A stretch of DNA of 64,000 nucleotides from Hippopus hippopus (GCA_946811185.2 OX328108.1:4859501-4923500); one strand, 5' to 3'; shown: positions 13,201-20,442, counted from the first letter of the stretch. Made by a program: numbers and translations. The notes: generated by a model from the letters alone, not told the origin.

Positions 13201-15923
13201 ATGTTTGCTTTGATGATATCTCAGACAAGTTTGAAAATGGGTCAAAAACTAGGTCACAAGGTCAAATCTTGGAAAAACCTTTTGTACTATAATTACAGTC
13301 CAATATCCTTTAAACTTTTGTTAGAATGTAAAAAACCCTTAAATTTTTCTATCAGTATTTTGTATGAACCATGTCATATCTTAGAAAAACCTTGTGTACG
13401 CTCTAGAAACCACATTTTCTGTCCAAAACTCTTGAAGGTTTGTCAGAATGTTTGTTTTGATAATATTTTGGAAGAGTTCGAACATGGGTCATGTTGGGTC
13501 AAAAACTAGGTCACTAGGTCAGATCTTCGAAAACCTTGTGTACTTTCTAGAGACCACATTTTTAGTGCAATACTTGTGAAACTTGGTCAGAATGTTTGTC
13601 TTGATGATTTCTTGGACCAGTTTGCAAGTGGGTCATTTCAGGTCAAGAACTAGGTCACTGAATCAGATCTTTGAAAAACCTTTTTCAGTCAAATACTCAT
13701 GAAAGTCTTGGTAGAATGTTTGTCATAATATCTCAAAAGAGATTGAATGGGTCATGTTTGGTCAAAAGACTCAGGTGAGTGACTTCAGGGCCATCATGGC
13801 CCTCTTGTTTTTTTTTTCCCCCCGATGTTTTCAAAAGCCTTCTCCTCCAGTCAGGATTATGTGATAAAGGGTTAAGTGAGAAAGAGGTCTAACTGTTGAA
13901 TAGTAGACTGATGTATGAGTTACTGTTGGCTATAACTGTGTCAGCGCCAAATATATAAATTCAACACATTTTGACAGCCAAAAATACAATCCTATAATTC
14001 TCAGATAGATCTTCATCGTAGAGGCTTGACTCAAACAAGTGGATGGCATAGATCCAAGATCAGACTGTATATTCTGTGCAGTCTGATCTTGATCTATGCT
14101 GTCCACAAAAGCCCCGGATTTCGGTAATGGTGCCGAAAGGGTTAATAGAAGTTTGAATACAGTTTTTAGCTCCACTGGCCAAAGGCCAGCAGGCTTATGT
14201 CATGGCTCGATGTCCGTCATGTCCGTCCGTCCATCAGTCAGTCTGCGCATGCATTAACTTCTATTTCAAACATCTTCTTCTCTGAAACTACCCATCCAAT
14301 TTTGATGAAACTTCACAGAAATGATCCTGCCATGGTCCTCTTCAGAATTTCTTGAAAGAATTTGATTCCTTCAAAAAACTATTGTTGCCATGGCAACAAA
14401 ACCGAAAAATATTGAAAATCTTTGAAAATCTTCTTGTCTGAAACCATAAGGCCTAGGGCTGCCAATTTGGCATGTAGCTTTATATAGTGGACCTCTACCA
14501 AGTTTCTTCAAATTATAGCCCTGAGGTCAAATTTGGCCCTGCACCGGGGATCGCAAGTTTTACATGGGCTTATATAGGGAAAAATTTAAAAATCTTCCCG
14601 TACCTAGCCATAAGGCCTAGGGCTACCAAATTTTGCATGTGGCTTTATCTTGTGGGTCTCTACCAAGGGTGCCCAAATTATAGCCCTGGGGTCAAATTGG
14701 CCCCGCCCCGGAGGTCACAAGTTTTACATGGGTTAATATAGGGAAAACTTTAAAAATCTTCTTGTACCTAGCCATAAGGCCTTGGGCTACCAAATTTTGC
14801 ATGTAGCTTTGTCTAGTGGGTCTCTACCAAGGGTGCGCATATTATAGTCCTGGGGTGAAATTTGACCCCACCCTGGGGGTCACAAGTTTTACATGGGCTT
14901 GTATAGGGAAAACTTTAAAAATCTTCTCATACCTAGCCATAAGGCCTTATTAGCCAGTGGAGTGATACAGGGCCATAATGGCCTTTTTGTTTTAGTGGGA
15001 GGGATCTGATTATCAATTAAATTGAATTTGCATTTGTTTATCGTCACCACTGGTTGCCCATATTGGTGATGCCCCATGAAGGCTGTTAATTATGTTACTG
15101 GGTATAGTGCAAGATACAAGATAAAACCCATTATGATTTACGCCTGGTTCTCTAAAGTGCTCAGTGTATAGTACTAGCACATGGGACCTCGGTTTAATAT
15201 CTAATCCAAAAGAATATTAGTAATCAGTAATTGCTGGAACACACACCCACAAGTGGCCTTAGACTTGAAGTTCACGAGACCTACACTCTTCTACTTGAGC
15301 TATTCAGGCTGGTCAGTGATTAGTAATCAAGTGGTTTTCTGTATTTGAACTAATCCACCAATATTGTGATTATACCATTTGAAAGTGAGTGGTTACCAGC
15401 ATTTTCTCCTTTTCCCACTGTAGTTTTAATTCTTTGAGTGACAAATCTTGTTTTTAGGTAACATTTGTTGTCTGCAAATACTTTTTCAATTCGGACAAGG
15501 CTGAAATTAGGACAAGGCTGGTTACCAGCATTTTCTTCTTTTCACACAATAATTTGTACCTTATCAAAGAAAGAAATCATCATTTTAGCTACATTTCTTT
15601 TGTCATCTAGTCAAGCTTTCAATTTGGTTGAGTCTGAAACTTTGTTGTTTGGTAAAGATTAAAGTTGATTTAAAGCTTTTTCTGATACTCACAGGTATGG
15701 AAATGTTCACCCTAAGGAAGCTTTGCTCCAGTACCGACAGTGGTCTGGCAGAAAAGATGTGAAACTTGCTGTGGTAGGCATGTGTGCTACAGAGTTTTCA
15801 ATCGCTGACAGCACTGATACAAATATGCTGGATATTGTTGGGTTTGACTCAGCTGCTCCGAGAGTATTGTCTATGTTTGCATCTGGACAGTTGGGAGGTG
15901 GTGAAAAAAAGGAGTTACAGTAG
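1139..15923 (+). CDS. RO60: 60 kDa SS-A/Ro ribonucleoprotein (Ro60, TROVE family)
   Basis: Ro60 is a ring-shaped RNA-binding protein that holds Y RNAs on its outer surface and threads the 3' ends of misfolded small RNAs (such as defective pre-5S rRNA) through its central hole, serving small-RNA quality control. Coding exons are 1139-1204, 2004-2146, 3223-3455, 5731-5917, 6825-7146, 7424-7628, 9496-9661, 10569-10645, 11974-12154 and 15695-15923. All junctions are GT-AG and in phase, giving 1809 nt and 602 residues (human about 538). Residues about 27-395 form the TROVE HEAT-repeat ring; residues about 422-590 form the von Willebrand A-like domain with a full MIDAS set (D428, S430, S432, T498, D523). 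K179, R183 and H196 sit where human K170, R174 and H187, implicated in Y RNA binding, are expected. Odd points are an acidic insert at about 328-355 and a lysine-rich C-terminal tail. No Y RNA gene was recognised nearby. Confidence 0.95.
1335..1500. repeat. Short palindromic repeat, family also at 1778-1852 and 4995-5095
   Basis: Shared words are TCGGAGC, GTTATTTTTGT, GTGTCTC..GCTAGCGGAGAC and AATCACAAAA, arranged as an imperfect inverted repeat (ATCACAAAAATAACAT against ATGTTATTTTTGT). It is probably a small MITE family with three degraded copies near RO60 exons 1-4. Confidence 0.45.
1650..1745. repeat. Small hairpin repeat with CAGTCTGATCTT core
   Basis: GATCAGACTGGATATTTTCTGCAGTCTGATCTTAATCTACACTGT is an inverted repeat of about 13-bp arms. 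The same CAGTCTGATCTTGATCTACACTGTCC core recurs at about 14060-14110, 32240-32300, 40370-40425, 48060-48110, 50540-50585 and 61160-61430, defining a small interspersed family. Confidence 0.5.
1872..1960. mobile_element. TTAA-MITE, central fragment
   Basis: It holds the family's ACGACCCTGA-like arm, GAAGGCTTTTGAAAACA and the central hairpin AAATGCTGGTAACCAGCATTT. Both TTAA termini are missing. It sits in RO60 intron 1 just upstream of exon 2. Confidence 0.75.
2004..2146 (+). CDS. RO60: RO60 coding exon 2 (residues 23-70)
   Basis: Acceptor CATCTTGTAG|GTAAAG and donor GACAG|GTAAAA. It encodes [17 protein letters not shown] and the GSDDGTFYV segment typical of the Ro60 N-terminal ring. A TTAA-MITE fragment ends about 43 bases before the acceptor. 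Confidence 0.95.
2244..2447. mobile_element. TTAA-MITE, left end intact
   Basis: Starts TTAACCCTTTACCAAACAAC and contains GTAGAAAACATTGTGGGAAA and a hairpin with a TTATCAG variant centre. The right end is degraded and followed by a second start-like TTAACCCTTTACCAGAC at 2442. Confidence 0.8.
2775..2882. mobile_element. TTAA-MITE, right half
   Basis: Right half ending GATTGTGTGGTAAAGGGTTAA. The preceding AAGCTTGCCAAAGGCTTGCTTAAC belongs to another hairpin repeat (about 2690-2770) that recurs at 23432-23575. Confidence 0.75.
3223..3455 (+). CDS. RO60: RO60 coding exon 3 (residues 70-148)
   Basis: Acceptor ATAATTTTCAG|A and donor CCAAG|GTATGT. It encodes HEAT repeats including the family signature [16 protein letters not shown]. 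The intact TRIM element begins 30 bases past the donor. Confidence 0.95.
3485..3683 (+). repeat. TRIM left LTR with pol III-type A and B boxes
   Basis: The LTR holds a TATA-like TTTAAATACAAT at about 3521, TAGCTCAGTGG (A box) and GGTTCGAATCC (B box) 32 bases apart. The flanking arms do not pair into an acceptor stem, so this is a tRNA-derived promoter remnant and not a tRNA gene. Confidence 0.8.
3822..4020 (+). repeat. TRIM right LTR
   Basis: Highly similar to the left LTR, with an insertion near the start (TTTTATGC) balanced by a deletion near the end, so the equal length is coincidental. The A and B boxes are intact. Confidence 0.8.
4025..4133. mobile_element. TTAA-MITE fragment
   Basis: ACCCTGAAGAAAAAGCC, TTTGTGGAAAAGGAGAAAATAC and CAGCGTTTTCTACATTTTCC are a degraded centre. 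The TRIM appears to have inserted at its left edge. Confidence 0.6.
4615..4836. mobile_element. TTAA-MITE, near full length
   Basis: TTAACCGTATTCCACCAGAC at the left and ATTGTGTGGCAAAGAGTTAA at the right, with centre AAATGCTGGTCTTCAGCATTT. It lies in RO60 intron 3. Confidence 0.75.
5345..5426. repeat. Fold-back hairpin
   Basis: Inverted arms of about 34 bp (CTTTCAAAGTAATGCAACTT..GGCTAAACCA and its near complement TGGTTTAGCC..AAGTTGTGTTACTTTCAAG) around a very short loop. A stand-alone palindromic element in RO60 intron 3. Confidence 0.65.
5503..5711. mobile_element. Fold-back MITE with TACTGTATA termini
   Basis: Left end TACTGTATAAGTGGAAATTT; right end AAATATCCACGTATACAGTA, its imperfect inverse. 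A related copy is at 8791-9004, and short terminus-like pieces occur near 15948. It ends 19 bases before the exon 4 acceptor. Confidence 0.65.
5731..5917 (+). CDS. RO60: RO60 coding exon 4 (residues 148-210), Y-RNA-binding surface
   Basis: Acceptor TTTGTATGTAG|GG and donor TTAAG|GTAACA. It begins [16 protein letters not shown] and carries [18 protein letters not shown], which holds K179, R183 and H196, the expected Y-RNA-contact residues. It is squeezed between a fold-back element ending 19 bases upstream and a TTAA-MITE starting 13 bases downstream. Confidence 0.95.
5931..6802. mobile_element. Four TTAA-MITEs in a row (5931-6166, 6163-6388, 6437-6652, 6665-6802)
   Basis: The first two share one TTAA junction (about 6163), as if the second inserted at the target site of the first. 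Copies 1 and 3 read CCCTTTACC...GACAAAGAG; copy 2 is in the opposite internal orientation. Copy 4 is a nearly pure palindrome in which the non-palindromic arm is gone (GGCTTTT-type arm, ACAATGTTTTTAAAAGCC). Together they fill most of RO60 intron 4. Confidence 0.85.
6825..7146 (+). CDS. RO60: RO60 coding exon 5 (residues 210-317)
   Basis: Acceptor CTACTTTGCAG|GTATAT and donor AAATG|GTATTT. It encodes HEAT repeats with the conserved [20 protein letters not shown] stretch and the following [19 protein letters not shown] ends 22 bases before the acceptor. Confidence 0.95.
7194..7330 (+). mobile_element. SINE-B 3' tail fragment
   Basis: A tRNA-headless fragment with the tail shared by the SINE-B copies: GGAAAGAAAGCTATGTCAGC, then CTGGTGTGAGCAAGCCAGGAA, then GACCTATGCTGTTAAAATAG and a short AC-rich end. 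It lies in RO60 intron 5. Confidence 0.6.
7424..7628 (+). CDS. RO60: RO60 coding exon 6 (residues 318-386) with acidic insert
   Basis: Acceptor TTTATTTCAAAG|GCT and donor GAGCAG|GTAAAA; both neighbours join in frame. The ends fit the family (ACKKI at the start, [15 protein letters not shown] at the end), but between them lie about 38 extra residues. Residues 328-355 of these are strongly acidic (ten D/E, one R). An alternative acceptor inside the exon could skip the insert, but I see none with a good pyrimidine tract. Confidence 0.9.
7677..7745 (+). pseudogene. Truncated copy of the 3' part of RO60 exon 6
   Basis: Starting 49 bases after the real exon 6 donor, the sequence CCAAAAGAGGACAGGTGCAA followed by TTTTTCATGATTTATGC and CTGGCTGGTTGCCTA repeats the exon 6 segment for [15 protein letters not shown] in decayed form, without a donor site. 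It looks like one unit of a local tandem duplication. Confidence 0.5.
7746..8409. other. RO60 intron 6, no recognised repeat
   Basis: A single-copy-looking intron stretch between two exon-6-derived fragments. I see no RNA gene, element terminus or coding signal beyond short chance frames. Confidence 0.4.
8410..8546 (+). pseudogene. Decayed duplicate of the 3' half of RO60 exon 6
   Basis: Bases 8436-8509 translate to [21 protein letters not shown], matching exon 6 residues [22 protein letters not shown] with the frame still open. The following intron-like sequence (TTTTTCCTTCCTCATCTTGC) also matches the real intron start. The donor is changed from GAGCAG|GT to GAGCAG|GC. Homology runs upstream to about 8410 (AACATAATCCAAAG against AACGTTATACTTAAAG). 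No convincing acceptor precedes it, so it is probably a dead exon copy, although GC donors can work. Confidence 0.7.
8547..8582 (+). pseudogene. Third, very short exon-6-derived fragment
   Basis: TGTCCAAAAGTGGAATGGCACTAATTTCTATTGTCCATT echoes the same exon 6 segment (AAAAGAGGACTGGCACCAAT...). It directly follows the larger duplicate, continuing the tandem pattern. Confidence 0.35.
8583..8690. mobile_element. TTAA-MITE left fragment
   Basis: ATCCTTTGCCAAACAATCTAG, GACCCTGTCAGAGAAAGCTT, then a degraded hairpin; no right half. Confidence 0.65.
8791..9004. mobile_element. Fold-back MITE with TACTGTATA termini, second copy
   Basis: Right end GAAATCGCAAAAATTTCCAC...TTATACAGTAAT is the inverse of the left end of the copy at 5503. 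The left end here is ATACTGTATACATG. Confidence 0.6.
9213..9487. mobile_element. Fold-back MITE (GGGGCTT family) abutting exon 7 acceptor
   Basis: Inverted termini of about 38 bp: TCAAATATGGTCTGTAACAT..CGAAAAGGGGC and GCCCCTTTTGATGTGTTGCATACCATATTTG. An internal palindrome holds AATCAGCCTGC and GCGGGCTGAT. It is related to the family at 10268 by the CAGCCTGC..GCAGGCTGA core. Confidence 0.6.
9496..9661 (+). CDS. RO60: RO60 coding exon 7 (residues 386-441), start of vWFA domain
   Basis: Acceptor CTCTATTTATAG|GC and donor TCCAG|GTAATA. It encodes [18 protein letters not shown] and then [12 protein letters not shown], which carries the DxSxS metal site (D428, S430, S432). The right terminus of a fold-back MITE reaches to within about 10 bases of the acceptor, so part of its pyrimidine tract may be element-derived. 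Confidence 0.95.
9749..10040 (+). repeat. 35-bp minisatellite, about eight units
   Basis: The unit is TGTCTGTTTCATGCCTTTGA followed by CATTATGCTGGAGCA, in RO60 intron 7. The central units are nearly identical and the edge units diverged (GCCATTTGATATTATGC), as expected for unequal exchange or slippage. Confidence 0.85.
10268..10536. mobile_element. MITE with GAGTCATGCTCTG termini, copy 1
   Basis: Left ATGAGCCATGCTGTGACAAAA..GGGGGCTTAATGCA; right TGCACTAAGCCCC..AAAGAGCATGGCCCAT. The central palindrome is CCCAGGTCAGCCTGC..GCAGGCTGACCTGGG. Confidence 0.7.
10569..10645 (+). CDS. RO60: RO60 coding exon 8 (residues 441-467)
   Basis: A 77-bp exon with acceptor TATTTTTTTAG|C and donor GAAGG|GTAAGA. 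It encodes [20 protein letters not shown], the alpha-helix after the metal site, and the start of the next strand (NTVVKG). Confidence 0.95.
10937..11204. mobile_element. MITE with GAGTCATGCTCTG termini, copy 2
   Basis: ATGAGTCATGCTCTGTGAAA and its inverse TTTTCACAGAGCAAGGCTCAT, around the CAGCCTGC hairpin. It has the same layout as the copy 400 bp upstream; both lie in RO60 intron 8. An additional partial core is at 32515-32660. Confidence 0.7.
11420..11945 (-). repeat. Tandem-array body of a CAAGAGCACC-type element (about 120-bp units)
   Basis: Four diverged units carry TGCAAAAACTTTGACATTTT, ATATCTCTGTAAA, GGGACAAGTTGTTAACTATC and CAGTTATGCCCCTTT. The complement matches the bodies at 41005 (GGGCATAACTGTGTCAAAAA) and 57074, so this copy is in reverse orientation. 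A single loose unit lies at about 10665-10770. Neither terminus is clear. Confidence 0.55.
11974..12154 (+). CDS. RO60: RO60 coding exon 9 (residues 467-527)
   Basis: Acceptor TTTTTTTCACAG|GT and donor ACATG|GTGAGT. It encodes GFSHEM, the [11 protein letters not shown] motif with MIDAS threonine T498, and [11 protein letters not shown] with D523. Confidence 0.95.
12178..12465. mobile_element. MITE with AAAACCGGAAATGTT termini
   Basis: TGTAAAACCGGAAATGTTTTTGGCGTGGAAATC, then AGGGTCACATG..CGGACCCTTGTGGACATCAG. It is inverted relative to 16350-16562 (CATTTCCGGTTTTACA). A third, weaker copy at 56344-56480 lacks one end. Confidence 0.55.
12470..13810 (-). mobile_element. Helentron-like element E1 (CAAGAGGG family, 145-bp array)
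   Basis: Read on the - strand it starts CAAGAGGGCCATGATGGCCCT, carries the arm CTCACCTGAG, then about eight tandem units of 145 bp (TTGGTCAGAATGTTTGTC recurs at 12611, 12756, 12901 and so on). It ends in an ACGGACG-type tract, the hairpin GAGCATTTTGTGCTC and CTCAGGTGAGCTAA. Open frames inside it merely repeat the array and are not genes. It lies in RO60 intron 9. Confidence 0.8.
13826..13876. mobile_element. TTAA-MITE right end
   Basis: GATGTTTTCAAAAGCCTTCT...ATTATGTGATAAAGGGTTAA. Element E1 seems to have landed next to or within it, removing the left half. Confidence 0.65.
14164..14996 (-). mobile_element. Helentron-like element E2 (CACTGGC arm, 165-bp array)
   Basis: On the - strand it starts CAAAAAGGCCATTATGGCCCT with arm CTCCACTGGC, holds about four units of 163-167 bp (GCCATAAGGCCTAGGGCTACC in each), and ends CTGGCCTTTGGCCAGTGGAGCTAAA. 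The 3' module with AAGTTTCATCAAAATTGG and repeated CGGACGGACATG is present. It lies in RO60 intron 9. Confidence 0.8.
15015..15335 (-). mobile_element. SINE-C copy (ACCGAGGTCC domain)
   Basis: On the - strand it has AAACCGAGGTCCCATGTGC, ACTATACACTGAGCAC, AGAGAACCAGG and TCACCAATATGGGCAACCA, the same ordered blocks as the copy at 21945-22240. The tRNA-like head is not clear here. Confidence 0.6.
15385..15662. mobile_element. TTAA-MITE, rearranged
   Basis: Two centre pieces (GGTTACCAGCATTTTCTCCT at 15392 and 15520) precede one right arm ending TTGTTTGGTAAAGATTAA. It ends 33 bases before the exon 10 acceptor. Confidence 0.7.
15695..15923 (+). CDS. RO60: RO60 coding exon 10 (residues 527-602) and stop
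   Basis: Acceptor GATACTCACAG|GTATGG; TAG at 15921-15923. It encodes [20 protein letters not shown], then [20 protein letters not shown], matching the conserved C-terminal vWFA strands. It ends in an extra [14 protein letters not shown] tail that human Ro60 lacks. No AATAAA is found close to the stop, so the 3' end is not placed. Confidence 0.95.
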
Positions 15924-15989
15924 AATAATGACGATCAGTGATACTTGTACTGTAAAAGTGGATATTATTGCGGTTCTAAAATTTCGCGA

Positions 15990-16219
15990 TTAACTCTTTA
16001 CCAAACAACAAAATTTTAGACCAGTCCAAATTGAAAGCATTTGCAGACGACAAAATTAATGTGACTCAAAAATTGAAATTTGTTCTGGGAAGGGTGGAAA
16101 ACATGGTGGGAAAAGGAGAAAAATGCTGGTCACCAGCATTTTCTCCTTTTGCAACAATGTTTTCAAAAGGCTTCTTTCTCAGAGTTGTGAAAACCAGGGA
16201 TTGTTTGGTAAAGAGTTAA
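15990..16219. mobile_element. TTAA-MITE, complete reference copy
   Basis: TTAA|CTCTTTACCAAACAAC at the left and GATTGTTTGGTAAAGAG|TTAA at the right give a perfect TTAA duplication and inverted termini. The centre is the hairpin GGGAAAAGGAGAAAA..GCTGGTCACCAGC..TTTTCTCC. It starts 67 bases after the RO60 stop and could be part of the 3' untranslated region. Confidence 0.88.
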
Positions 16220-16349
16220 CAAAATACTGACCTTACATGTGTGTATATTTCAGCGACAACTATTATAATTGTCATTCAGTTTAACACATCTCCATTTTTA
16301 CTTCGATGAAACATATTTAAATGTCTTAAATTAACATTATTAATTGCAA

Positions 16350-16562
16350 CTAGACTGGTATTCTGGTCGACTTTGATGAAAAAAAGCGCTCACTGATGTC
16401 GACAAGGGTCCCTGTCAATCGCTCCCACATGACCCAGTGTCTAGGTAAAGTATACCTTAGTCTAGCTTAAATTTACGCTTGCGAATACCTTTGCGGTTTT
16501 TATCAATACGCTAAAACCGTGAAGATTTCCACTGCGTGAACATTTCCGGTTTTACAGTATGT
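16350..16562. mobile_element. MITE with AAAACCGGAAATGTT termini, second copy
   Basis: GACAAGGGTCCCTGTCAATCG, TCTAGGTAAAGTATACC, CTTTGCGG, GAAGATTTCC and CATTTCCGGTTTTACAGTA run in the reverse order of the copy at 12178. Confidence 0.55.
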
Positions 16563-16599
16563 GCAAGACATTATTTGCATACAGAGTTTTGTTCAACTT

Positions 16600-17432
16600 T
16601 AATGACACAATCCTCAATTTTAATGATTCGTAGATAAAAACCTCTTGAAACACTGTGAGAAAGAAGAAAATCCTTTTCACCACAATGTATTCTACCTTTT
16701 CTGAGGCAAATTCAAACATTTTTTGCCACAATTAATTAAACTTTCCCAAACAATCCCAGGTTTTCATGACCCTGAGAAAGACGTCTTTTGAAAACATTGT
16801 GGGAAAAGGCTGGTTACCAGCATTTTCTCCTTTTCCCACATTGTTTTCTACCCTTCTCAAAACAAATTTCATTTTTCAAGTCACATTAATTTTGTTGTCT
16901 GCAATTGCTTCCAATTTGGACGAGTCCAAAATTTTGTTTTTTGGGAAAGGGTGAATGGTTGCCTGCAAATGTTTTTAATTTGGACAAGTCTAAATATTTG
17001 TAGTGTAGTAGAGAGGTAAGTGACTCTGTGGAGTGTGGTAATTCAAAACATTGGTTTCTTCTCTTTACCAAACAACAAAATTTTGGACTGGATCAAATTG
17101 GAAGCATTTACAGACGACAAATTAAATGTCGCTAAAATGATTATTTCTCTCATTGTTAGGGTAGAAAACATTGTTGGAAAAGGAGAAACTGCTGTTTACC
17201 AGTATTTTCTTCTTTTCCCATAATGTTTCTAAAGCCTTCTTCCTAAGGGTCGTTAAAGTCGGGATTATGTGGTAAAGGGTTAAATCTTACACATTTAAAT
17301 ACCTTTTCCCACAATGTTTTCACCCTTCGAAAAATATTTTGAAATATTTGAGCTGCATTTTTATAATTTATCGTCTGCAAATGCCTCGGATTTGGATTAG
17401 TCCAAAATTTTGTTTTGTGGTAAAGGGTTAAA
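16600..17432. mobile_element. Four TTAA-MITE copies (16600-16712, 16733-16955, 17060-17282, 17296-17432)
   Basis: The first is a degraded centre; the second has lost bases in the hairpin (GGGAAAAGGCTGGTTACCAGC); the third is nearly whole, ending ATTATGTGGTAAAGGGTTAA; the fourth is a right half ending TTTTGTGGTAAAGGGTTAA. Confidence 0.8.
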
Positions 17433-18029
17433 GAAAGAAGCCACAGGCAATGTTTAATAAATACCAAATATTATGCTGTAGTGACTCTCCTGGAGCATGT
17501 ATTTAATTTCAAGCCGCATGATAAAATGTGATATTGCGCGAGACTGAAGGTCGAGCAAGATGACAAAATTTTCTTGTGCAGCAAGAAGCAAATACTAGCG
17601 TCAAGAAGTTTACTGCAGCATAGTATTCCTTGAATTATATACCTACACCTTTCAACGAAAAGATATTGCAATTATTGACATTTTATTTGAAAAGGGTAAG
17701 CAAAATAAAAAGAGTGGTGTAGTAGCCAGTAGCTTTGTTTTTATAAATGGCGGATGAATATTGCAGAGTAAGATTTTGACCAATCAAATTGTAAATGAAT
17801 ACATACATTTTCCGCTCGTGAGTTACATCTTCATTACATCATCATACCTTATTTGGAACCATATTTCACAGTGTGTAAATACAGATTTTTTTTCTGTCTT
17901 GTGTAATATTTTATTCACGTGTGACATGTATTTTCTCTGGAAAACTTTCAGGTATATAATAAAAGAAACTACACCCTAGATGCTGCTTATCTGTCTCATT
18001 CATATAAATAAAACTCAGACTCTTGTTGC
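17433..18029. other. Intergenic, no repeat recognised
   Basis: AT-rich sequence without element termini that I can name. AATAAA at 17704 and at about 17958 could serve as distant RO60 polyadenylation signals, but nothing ties them to the gene. Confidence 0.3.
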
Positions 18030-18548
18030 TCATTCTTTACCTAACAATGAAATTATGGTCTTGTCCAAATTCAAAGTATTTCCAGGCAATAAATTAGAGG
18101 TGGACAAAATTTTGGATTTTTAATTTGAAAGGGCAGAAAGCATTGTGGGAAAGGGGGAAATTGCATTTTCTCCTTTTTTTCACAATGTTTTTAAAGGCAG
18201 TCCTCTGTAATGTTGTAAAAACACAGGATTGTTAGGTGAAGGTTTAACCCTTTCCCAAACAATCCCTGGTTTTCACGGCCCAGAAAAAGAAGGCTTTTGA
18301 AAACATTGTGGGAAAAGGAGAAAATGCTGGTAACCAGCATTTTCTCCTTTTCCCACAATGTTTTCTACCCTCCTAGAACAAATTTCAATTTTTCAGTCAC
18401 GTTAATTTTGTTGTCTACTATTGCTTTCAATTTGGACAAGTCCAAAATTTGTCATGTGGTAAAGAGTTAAGAGCTAAACTCTTTACCACATGACAAAGTT
18501 TTCAACTTGTCCAAATTGAAAGCATTTAGTAGATGAAAAATTATCATG
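18030..18548. mobile_element. Three TTAA-MITE copies (18030-18247, 18244-18472, 18476-18548)
   Basis: The middle copy is a very clean example: TTTAACCCTTTCCCAAACAA, ACATTGTGGGAAAAGGAG, hairpin AAATGCTGGTAACCAGCATTT, TCATGTGGTAAAGAGTTAA. The left copy is diverged and shares its junction; the right is the first 70 bases of a copy in opposite orientation. Confidence 0.85.
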
Positions 18549-19215
18549 TTATCTCTCAGTTGGTCATGTTTATTAGATGGGGGCACCTGTCAACTGGGAT
18601 TACTTTTAAAAAAGCATCTCTGTAGGTGAATGAAAATATCATCACCAAAAACTGCTTGGATGTTTTATATCTGTAAATAGGTTCATTATGTGAGCATGCT
18701 TGTTTCATTTTCTGTCATATTAAAACACTAAAACAAAGATATATTTATCTTTTGAACTGAAACATTTTTTGGTGTTTGGTGGGAAAACATTGTGTTTATG
18801 ACATAATCAATATCATTCATGACGTCATTACTGCAGCTTTATATCGAACACAAGAACACTGTGGACAGTTCGTCACTTTTCCTCATAGTGAAGAAAAAAA
18901 AGATGTCGATATGTGTGTTATCTCGAGTAAAATACCGATTTGGTCGGATATAGATCAAAAAGGAGAAACAGGATAAATAGAATAGATGGTTGGTGTGGTG
19001 GATAAGGAAAGTTTACGGGCTCAGCTCAGGAAATTTGATTTGATTCGACTTGGGCTGACAGGATAAAATTCTTACACCTTACTCAGTGAATGTTCACGAT
19101 CCAAGGTACCCAGCAATTATTTTTGCCCTGATAATTCAACCCTATTTTGTGGATTCAACTTAATCTTTTACTATGCAGAATGACACTATGGATTTCTCGG
19201 GAAATGAATGAAACA
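18549..19215. other. Intergenic; block shared with 34787-35050
   Basis: Bases about 18775-18860 (TTGGTGGGAAAACA..TCATGACGTCATTACTGCAGC) resemble 34795-34870 (TTGGTAAACATCACG..TCATGACGTCATTATTACAGC), suggesting a diverged repeat containing a palindromic TGACGTCA. Nothing else is recognised. Confidence 0.4.
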
Positions 19216-19334
19216 ATATGAAAAACAGCTCTCTATTGTTCAATATTTCAACTAATTGCCTCTTTCAAGAGTTTGGAACTTTGAAAAAGACAATTAGCCG
19301 AAATATCGAACAACAGAGTGCTGTTTCTCATAGG
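19216..19334. mobile_element. Fold-back element
   Basis: Inverted arms of about 40 bp: GAAAAACAGCTCTCTATTGT..CAATATTTC..CTAATTG and CAATTAGCCGAAATAT..GAACAACAGAGTGCTGTTTCTC around a 30-base spacer. Confidence 0.65.
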
Positions 19335-19383
19335 GTTTGTACTTTACAGATTTTGATGTACATACTGCCCTATACAAGAAATG

Positions 19384-19912
19384 TAGATATGGAATCATGT
19401 TGATAATTATTCTGACCTATCTTACTCATCATTTGCAATCTATTGATGATCATTGTACTGAAAACATTGTTTGAATTATTTTTGATTCTGTGATTACAAA
19501 CTCTCTCTCTCGCTCTCTTCCCCCCCCTTCTATCCGTGTAAGTGTCTCTCTCTGCTTCTGTCTGTCGTCTGTCTCTGTGTCTCTCTCCATCTTTCTCTCG
19601 CTGTATGTATATATGTATCAATTTTAATTCTTTATCATATTTGCATTCTGTTGATGATTATTGTACTGTAAAAACTGTTTTGTGATTCTGTTACTTTCGC
19701 TCTTTCTCTCTCTCTATATGTCTGTCTGTCTCTCACTCTTTCTTTTTATGTATGTATGTATGTATGTATGTATTATTTCTTTATCACACAATGTAGATAT
19801 GGAATCATGTTGATAATTATTCTGACCCATCTTACTCGTCACTCACTATTGTTGATGATTAATGTACTGAAAAATGTTGTTTAAATTATTTGTGATTCTG
19901 TTTAATACTGTA
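19384..19912 (+). repeat. Triplicated 110-bp unit separated by CT-rich microsatellites
   Basis: TAGATATGGAATCATGTTGA..TAATTATTCTGACC is at 19384 and 19796. The second part of the unit (GTTGATGATTATTGTACTG..TGTGATTCTGTT) recurs a third time at 19647. Between them lie CT-rich tracts (19500-19605, 19700-19740) and a GTAT tetranucleotide run (19746-19772). Confidence 0.75.
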
Positions 19913-20017
19913 AATATCCTTTTAAAAAAGAAATTCATGTATTCATTTGTTTGACGTAATTCCTTATTGATCACGTGATACTCCACTTTTTTAAAAGCAT
20001 AACTAAACAATCCAGTG

Positions 20018-20135
20018 CAAGGAAGCCTTTTTAAAACATTGTGGGAAAAGGAGAAAATGCTCATACTCAGCATTTTCTCCTTTTCTTACAATGTTTTCTA
20101 CTATTTCAGAAACTATCTTATTATTTGGGCCACAT
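20018..20135. mobile_element. TTAA-MITE centre
   Basis: AGGAAGCCTTTTTAAAACATTGTGGGAAAAGG with hairpin AAATGCTCATACTCAGCATTT; outer arms lost. Confidence 0.7.
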
Positions 20136-20442
20136 TAAATTTTTTGTGAGGTATTGTCTACTTCATTTAACCTGATACTGATCTTTATGCTGAATATGTT
20201 GAGTAGGCATATAAATGAAACTCCGACTACTATTTGGGAAGATATATATACACCGGAAGGCACTTTAATACACAGGTAAGAAATTCAGTTTGCCTGTACG
20301 GAACAAAATATTCAGAGACCATTTGGGACATATGCCAAAGCAACGCCAAGGGTGAAAGTAGAATTTTAATGTAAATGATGTTAACCTGGGTCAAGTTAAA
20401 TGAATTAAGCAATAAACCTTTAATGATTTCTCCCCCCAGTCT

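Noticed and set aside
12611..13509. Series of similar 65-102 codon open frames (MVRM..., LGQILEKPC...)
   Set aside because: They are translations of the 145-bp tandem unit of E1, whose length is not a multiple of three, so each frame is short and restarts. The same happens at 59080-60826 in E11.
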